A model generated the notes under the pieces. The model had not been told where the DNA came from. It ran no database searches and was given only the letters and a program-made list of their open reading frames with translations. A stretch of 64,000 bases of DNA from Bolinopsis microptera (Eukaryota > Ctenophora > Tentaculata > Lobata > Bolinopsidae), in NCBI RefSeq assembly GCF_026151205.1, contig NC_087082.1, forward strand, positions 8,874,901 to 8,938,900, read 5' to 3'. Below, in pieces: positions 58,276-64,000 of the stretch (position 1 is the first letter of the stretch; each line of letters starts with the position of its first letter). The translations under genes and the position numbers were made by a program.

Positions 58276-58560
58276 CAGGGTGTTCACGATACACTGAAAC
58301 AGTTGTAAATGTCTATAAAAACATTTATGAAGGAGCATCCACTATATTTTCCACTCATTTTCTTTGCTAATCGATTAAAATTATGTAACTTCCAGTCCAG
58401 ATATCAGAAATGTCACACAATTCTCAAAATTTCAAATATTGTGCTGCAAACATCCTAAGTGATAACTGCGAAGAATGTTTCTGCCAGAACTAGTTTGGAA
58501 ATTGGCCCCACAATTTTTCATTGCGCTTTATAATCTAAAATTTAATCAATAGTGTGAAGT
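58276..58560. repeat. Dispersed repeat, copy 2 (starts ACAGGGTGTTCACGATAC)
   Basis: Inverted, diverged partner of the repeat at 7.74-8.07 kb. The sharp shared terminus CAGGGTGTTCACGATAC marks the element end; the other end is unclear. Simple ATTGAAATGAAA repeats follow at 58.85-58.93 kb. Confidence 0.6.
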
Positions 58561-59668
58561 TAATATACGATTCTATATTGACTCTGAAAATTTCATGCGA
58601 AAATATTAAGGAATGGAGAAGTACCCGTATGTATGAACTGGGTAGCGAATAAACGAATGAAGGCACGTTTCTGTCCGACATGGTGTGGGTGATTTTTAAT
58701 TCTTTATTTTCGAAATATGAAATAGTCTAGTTCAGGTAAAAATATTTCATAGATCAGGGAGGGTAGTCAAGCCCCCAACTAGACTAATTGACCAGTTATA
58801 AATACAGGTCACACAATTTATAAATTTATAAACTTGAAGATGTATAATTGAAATGAAACAATTTTATTATTGAAATGAAATAATTTTATTACGTATTGAA
58901 ATGAAAGATAAAACAGATTTATCATTGAAATTTATATTTTTCTACGAATTTGCTAATTTTAAATAAATTTTTATAAATAAGTTATTTTGACTATTGAATT
59001 CCCATGCGCAAGAGTTATTTGTATTTTAATTTATTTGACAATATTCGAGATTTTAACCCTGAGAGACTTTACATCTATTTCATATGAATATTGGGCACTT
59101 ATAGGATCTTATATAGTTTTTATGCATTCACTATTTTCATTGCTCCATCATCAAAACAGATCAAATTGAAAATTATCTGACCCGCCCTGTAGTTATACGT
59201 TAACATATGGACCTGGTGTCACTATTATGTTTAAAATCAAAATTAGAACTTACACAGCCATCAGCATGAACAGCAATAATGATTTGAAACACTTTAATAT
59301 CAGCACTACATAGTACATATGTATATGAGATTATGTGTGTACTGGTAACTGGGTAGTGGGTAAAAAATTGGATGAATAAAGGATACATCATGAAAACAAA
59401 AATCGATACGTAAAACAATGTAATTTTACCATGTCCTTGCCTTTTGTCGAGTTTTAGAGTTCACTAAGTTAAACCTCAGCATGTATACTTCTGTAGGTTG
59501 ATGTTTTAAACCTACCACCACTAATATAAGTACAAACAGTTGCTGTCTATGACTCATGCCAAGATGTCTAATTACATTAGTTAGTTGTCTATAAGCTTCT
59601 CAATTCAGCAATGGACGTAATGTTTTTCCCGATCCTTTTCATTTTTGTCCTTTCTTCAACAACGGCCT
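58561..59668. other. Spacer downstream of the seven-helix protein gene
   Basis: AT-rich with short GAAATGAAA repeats near 58.85 kb. No supported frame; it should contain the 3' UTR of the minus-strand gene. Confidence 0.45.
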
Positions 59669-60919
59669 TCATGCCTTCTCTGTCCAGTAATCTACGAGCT
59701 CGGAGATCAGAAAGAATAACTCTTGTATAGTTGGTTGCAAAATGAGAATAGCTATGCCACATTTAGCGAGCCCAACATCAAGTGCCAAAAACCTAACAAA
59801 AATGTCACACTTTGTGCTAATGTGGGTTTGCTCGATTCCATATATGTCAAAATCAAATGAGAAGCAATTCATTGACCATGTATGTACTGCTACATACATG
59901 GTCAGCACAATCAAATCAAACAAGATTTCTATCGAGCAAGATATCATTGTTTTCTTGATACTCTTAGTTTGAGACTTTCCAACGTTTTTGTTGTTGTTCT
60001 TCCAATAGCCAATCAGGAAAATCATGCTCAGGAAAAGTGAGCCGACGTAGCCAAATAAAGTGAGTGACGTCAGGGCTATCTGCCAGCTGGCAGCCCGAGC
60101 CTCTATTCCACTACAGGACTCCTGAAATTTAAACAGCAGAATCATGGACCAACCGATGAAAGTCGCCAACATAGCTACTGTTTGGCCTAGAGATATTCGA
60201 AGTAACCACCTACTGAAGAATTTCCTATGCTCTCGAAAGTAGAATGGTCGGTAGAGCATGATGTTTTGAAAGGCATAAATGATAACGGTGAAGGCCTTCA
60301 AACTCACCATAAAAACCTTCAAAAGCATAGTGACAAGGCTACTTATCACGATCAAAAGCAGTTTAACCGAGAATTTAGGTTGAAGAGAAACGTAACGGGA
60401 ATACTCAGGGACGATGGTCAATACTCCAATAATGATGCACCATATGGAGAAGCATACCCTTATCACTTTAACGACCCCTTTCTGAGAAGAAGCCCTCATT
60501 TTGACTATAATTCCTACCAGTCCGATCAGTAGAGTTACAGCTCCTTCTATGTAATAATAATGGGCGGTATCATGTCCTTCATCCATAATATTGTATCCAG
60601 AAGTGGTCCCGTTGTAGTCAAAAGTGTTGGAGTCATTAGCTGCTTTTTCCCAAAGAATCTTAAATGACTCATCAATTAATAATTGTTCCCTAAGATCCTT
60701 ATGTATAAAGAGCAGCTCTATATCAACATTAAGATCTTTATCAGAGAAGAGTTTCTGACTCATCCCGTTTTCAAGGAGCTCTTTAGTAATGTCCCATTCA
60801 GCGTAAACTTTATCTCCCTCGTGCACGATAACTTCAAAGCTGTCAGGTATCTTTTTGATGTCAAAGTCCGAGCCATTTGTTTTAGAGAGTAACTCCTCGA
60901 ACCACTTCAACGGGGCCAT
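59669..60919 (-). CDS. Single-exon seven-helix membrane protein, receptor-like, family unknown
   Basis: 416 aa, uninterrupted. Residues 1-120 are hydrophilic with NGS, NDS and NGT glycosylation sites and no clear signal peptide. Seven hydrophobic spans follow at about 121-142, 151-171, 184-222, 241-264, 278-305, 325-347 and 374-397, then a short acidic tail. The topology (long N-terminus, seven helices, basic loops such as RPFYFREHRKFFSRW after helix 3 and KNNNKNVGKSQTKSIKK after helix 5) resembles a G-protein-coupled receptor. Class A hallmarks are missing: helix 7 has LQPTIQEL where NPxxY is expected and there is no DRY. It could be a fast-evolving chemosensory-type receptor or another polytopic protein. 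The ATG at 60919 is the first in frame. An unspliced frame of this length argues for a real gene. Confidence 0.7.
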   Translation of the reverse strand: MAPLKWFEELLSKTNGSDFDIKKIPDSFEVIVHEGDKVYAEWDITKELLENGMSQKLFSDKDLNVDIELLFIHKDLREQLLIDESFKILWEKAANDSNTFDYNGTTSGYNIMDEGHDTAHYYYIEGAVTLLIGLVGIIVKMRASSQKGVVKVIRVCFSIWCIIIGVLTIVPEYSRYVSLQPKFSVKLLLIVISSLVTMLLKVFMVSLKAFTVIIYAFQNIMLYRPFYFREHRKFFSRWLLRISLGQTVAMLATFIGWSMILLFKFQESCSGIEARAASWQIALTSLTLFGYVGSLFLSMIFLIGYWKNNNKNVGKSQTKSIKKTMISCSIEILFDLIVLTMYVAVHTWSMNCFSFDFDIYGIEQTHISTKCDIFVRFLALDVGLAKCGIAILILQPTIQELFFLISELVDYWTEKA

Positions 60920-61900
60920 AAAACCTTGGAGCTGCCAACAAGTTTAGTTTTAGTCCCACAACTTACAACACCCAAAGATATAGAATTATAAATATTAAAG
61001 CGTGATAAATTAAGAGGTTGTAGAACTCGCGATTACGCCTTGTCTACAATTTAGCTTGCCAGTCATAAGAGTTTATTGCTCGCTTCTCACACTTATATAC
61101 GTGAGAATAAGTAGAACGAATGCTTGCGAACGAATGGCACCCCAGGTATAGATTCAAAAATGATCATCCACGTTCTGATCAAAATAATGAAGGCAATAAA
61201 TCAAATAAGGTCTAATAAATTTGTTCATTGTCATATTATAGCAAAATCTCTTTGTCTTTTTTTTTCACCACGCTGCGTCTCGTGGTGAGAGACGACAACA
61301 ATAAATAATTTTCTTGTGCCAGAAAAAGAATCTAAATCATGATTCAAATGCGAATGCATCATCATCCAATATCCAATACAACGTATATCTAAAGGAAAGA
61401 AAAGGTAAAAATTATCTAGCTTGCTACTAGTCTATTGCTCACTCGATCCTCTCACGTATCGGTATAACTATATAATAGTACGAGAAGCTCGAAAAGGGCG
61501 CAGCGCATTGGGATTGGCCTGCCAGGCAAAAGGTCAAAGGAGAACCAACCACTCGTGCTTAAAATTAGCTGCAAAATATGTTGCAAGAATATTTTAATTT
61601 GATAAAATACTGTCAACTGCGAATCATGTATTTGTAGTACTATGCATAATTTGGCCGAGCGAAGGATTGACATCGTCTGCATGCATGAATCATGAATCAT
61701 GAACTATCAAAGAGTCAAGTGTCAACTGCAAACTGTGAACGGTGAACCATGTTGCTACAAGTACACGTTATATTATTGGCCGGCAGCCGGCGCTCAGCTT
61801 GTTCACTCCCATCCTACTAAATATATTACTTTCACATAGCCACCTTCATATAGCCACATAGTCACTTTGATATCACATTACCACCTTCACAGTTCACTTA
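60920..61900. other. Spacer upstream of the seven-helix protein gene
   Basis: No supported coding sequence. It holds short direct repeats such as CATGAATCATGAATCATGAA (about 61685) and CATAGCCACCTTCATATAGC (about 61838). The promoter of the minus-strand gene should be here, but I see no clear motif. Confidence 0.5.
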
Positions 61901-62795
61901 CCTTATCGGACCTTATTTGGACGGACATTACTTGAACGCTGGAGGCCCTAGCGTTCATCTTAATGTCCGTTCAAATAAAGTCCGTTCAATTAATGTCCGT
62001 CCAAGTTAAAGTCCGTTGAAATTATTTCAAAAATGTTTCCATTTCGAACTTTTTTTCCAGAATATGACAACTTTGAGAACTTTATTGTGTCGTAAGTTAA
62101 CGACGGAAAGGTTCTCCTTGGTCTGCCGTAGGTACAGAAAACTCTACTAGTATATGATGTTTTCAAGGGTCACTTGGCGGAAAAAAGTCAACAAAATTAT
62201 GGCACTCAACAACATAGTTCATGAGCTAGTCCCCGCCAACATGACAAACTTGTTCCAGCCTCTAGATATTACGGTAAATCGTGTTGCCAAGGACATTGTC
62301 CGACGTTGTTATAGTTCATATTACTGAGGGGAGGTAATGAAATAGTGCTAGGAAAGCTCTACGTGATGTTAAGGTTAACCTAAAGTTGTCTAAGATAAAA
62401 ACCACTTCACGCCGAATGGCTTGTAAAAGTTAACAATGAAATGCAGGACCGGGGTAGTTTGATAAAAAAAGGTTTCCACAAAGCTAGAAATCACTGATGC
62501 TTGTTTAAGAATAGACTATTTCATGCACGAAAACCCATTTAATGAAGATGATATGTGATATTAGACACTGATCATATACACATATTTTAACATTTTTACT
62601 GCTTAATGACTGCTTTTCTTACTTACTGTATGAAAAATGGATTAAAAAATCATTTGCTGAAATTTTTAAAAAGTCAAAAAATTGAAAAAAATTCGGATTT
62701 TTTTATGGTTTTGAATGCCTTCAAGCGTTCATATTAATGTCCGTTCACAATTATGTCCGTCCATGTAATGTCCGTCCAAATAAGGTCCGATAAGG
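61901..62795. mobile_element. Deleted DDE transposon with perfect 31-bp TIRs and TA duplication
   Basis: The TIRs (61901-61931 and 62765-62795) start CCTTATCGGACC and match perfectly over 31 bp. TA dinucleotides flank both ends. Inside each end are repeated AATGTCCGTTCAA-type units (about 61960-62022 and 62733-62770), likely transposase-binding sites. At 895 bp it is too short for a full transposase. The TA duplication and the relic inside fit the Tc1/mariner-pogo group. Confidence 0.88.
62130..62450 (+). pseudogene. Relic of a DDE-superfamily transposase C-terminus
   Basis: The frame through 62170-62325 reads HELVPANMTNLFQPLDITVN followed by AKDIVRRCY, matching the characteristic end of pogo/jerky-type DDE domains (a VPxNxT..QPLDxxVN motif). 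Further on, KVNLKLSKIKT and NNEMQ-like codons appear in other frames. Stops and shifts show it is non-functional. Confidence 0.75.
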
Positions 62796-63141
62796 TAATT
62801 GACGATGTCAATTCTGCTCGGTGAGGCCCAGTAGCGCATCTCGCCGATCTAACGAAGGTTGCGGCCCAGTAAGGCATCGCACTACAAGTACAATTAACAG
62901 TTCACGGGCGCGCTTGTTTCACAAATAAGTGTTTGTATGTTTATAACCTACAAACACATAATATGCATCCGCGGACCAAATATTGGAACAAATATTTTAC
63001 GAATATCACCCGCTAAGTAGGGGGTGCACGATAAAAATAAACTTGCTCGGATTTTCAAAATTTGTGTATTATTGTTTTCTAGAGACTGTAAGAATTTTCA
63101 CAGTACCAAATTTGTTATACCTTTTTGGAATGATCAGTGAG
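62796..63141. other. Spacer before the right-edge LINE
   Basis: It includes a small two-copy GGCCCAGTARSGCATC repeat at about 62826-62880. No coding content. Confidence 0.5.
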
Positions 63142-64000
63142 TTTCGTCTCTAATAGGGGTATTTCGTCTCTAATAGGGGTATAACTCTTAGGGCAACATC
63201 TTCTAAGGTTCTTCAAATGGTTCTTCTTAAGAGGCTGGATGTTGGAATAGAGTGTCTTCTTAGGGAAAATCAGTGTGGTTTCAGACGGAACCACTCATGT
63301 ATTGATCAGATTTATTCCATCCGCACCATTATTCATAACTGTATTGAATTTAACATTCCACTTTATGTTAATTTCATTGATTTTAAGGCAGCGTTTGATT
63401 CAATCAGAAGAGAGTTTATTTGGTCAAGCATGAGACACTATGGACTCCCTGAGAAATATGTTAGAATCTTCCAGGCATTTTTAAACGGAACCATGAGTGC
63501 TGTCAGGGTTAATGGTGAAATGTCTGATTGGTTCTCTGTCAATTCAGGCACTGGACAGGGTGATATCCAGGGCCCTCCCGTATTTAATTTTTGTCTGAAC
63601 TTTGGTATCTTTTTGGCTGAGGTTCACAAGGCAATCAGTCATGGTGCTGTACTGCAAAAGGAACTGAAGGGTGCAAATGAAAAATGTATCATGGATAGTG
63701 ACTACGCTGATGATCTGGTAGTGATGGATAATACTGAAGAAGGGCTGCAGGAGTCCACTGATCTTATCGCTTATTACACCTCTTATGCTGGGTTAAAGAT
63801 CAACGCTAAAAATATACAATGCATGGCGATCAGCAAGTGTGCGTCCCAGCGACTTTACCCCGAAAGAGACAGATAAAGCTAACAGTGGAGGGAGAACCTG
63901 TTGAACAGGTCAGTAACTTTGTTTATCTTGGTGCCAACATCAGTGGGGATGGTACCATTGACCGAGATCTTGACATCAGGATCCAGCATGCTAATGGTGC
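63142..64000 (+). mobile_element. Non-LTR retrotransposon, reverse transcriptase region, runs off right edge
   Basis: The reverse transcriptase begins abruptly after a 20-bp duplicated segment (TTTCGTCTCTAATAGGGGTA twice, 63142-63181), with no endonuclease upstream. The copy is therefore 5' truncated. It continues past the last base. Confidence 0.85.
63217..64000 (+). pseudogene. LINE reverse transcriptase, frameshifted, partial
   Basis: The open frame from 63217 has ENQCGFRRNHSCIDQI, the palm motif NFIDFKAAFDSI, GTGQGDIQGPPVFNF and the catalytic YADD (63703-63714). It hits TAA at 63874, but the shifted frame continues the protein as KLTVEGEPVEQVSNFVYLGA and on to the window end, so one single-base shift lies near 63840-63870. 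Codons before 63217 (GITLRATSSKVLQ) already belong to the domain. Both catalytic aspartates survive. Clade not resolved. Confidence 0.85.

Noticed and set aside
1-64000. CRISPR arrays, bacterial operons, rRNA genes
   Set aside because: The window is intron-containing animal DNA; tandem repeats here lack spacer structure and no rRNA motif was seen.

Overview
The window is eukaryotic and almost certainly from an invertebrate animal. Its two conserved genes are split by many GT-AG introns. One is a stomatin-family gene on the minus strand. The other is a complete myelin regulatory factor (MYRF) gene on the plus strand. The rest is AT-rich non-coding DNA with LINE retrotransposons, DNA transposons, MITEs and satellites. 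I cannot fix the phylum; a cnidarian or another early-branching animal is a guess from the LINE types, not a result.

Layout. 1-3.96 kb: the 5' part of an apparently intact LINE on the minus strand. Its ORF1 joins a PHD finger, a coiled-coil region, an AlkB-type 2-oxoglutarate/Fe(II) dioxygenase and an SGNH esterase. ORF2 (PHD finger plus AP-type endonuclease) overlaps it by ATGA and runs off the left edge. 4.7-5.0 kb: a hAT-type MITE with an 8-bp target duplication. 6.3-12.25 kb: the seven-exon stomatin gene. 12.25-25.8 kb: a gene-poor interval rich in CACGTG, CCAAT boxes and satellites, between the head-to-head 5' ends of stomatin and MYRF. 25.8-49.3 kb: MYRF, rebuilt as 19 coding exons with consistent phases. 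50.47-55.95 kb: a three-level nest of mobile elements: a TIR element with a broken ORF, holding a LINE, holding a TTAA-target MITE. 56.9-57.7 kb: a LINE relic. 59.67-60.92 kb: a single-exon gene for a seven-helix membrane protein. 61.9-62.8 kb: a deleted DDE transposon with perfect 31-bp TIRs. 63.1-64 kb: a frameshifted LINE reverse transcriptase running off the right edge.

How the parts relate. MYRF is a membrane-tethered transcription factor: by family knowledge it trimerises through its S74-type chaperone domain, cuts itself at a Ser-Lys dyad and releases a DNA-binding fragment. Every part of that machine is visible here. Stomatin is an independent membrane scaffold gene. I see no functional link between the two beyond their divergent arrangement and the shared E-box-rich interval. 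The most unusual item is the AlkB plus esterase ORF1 of the left-edge LINE, because its catalytic residues are intact and both ORFs are open.
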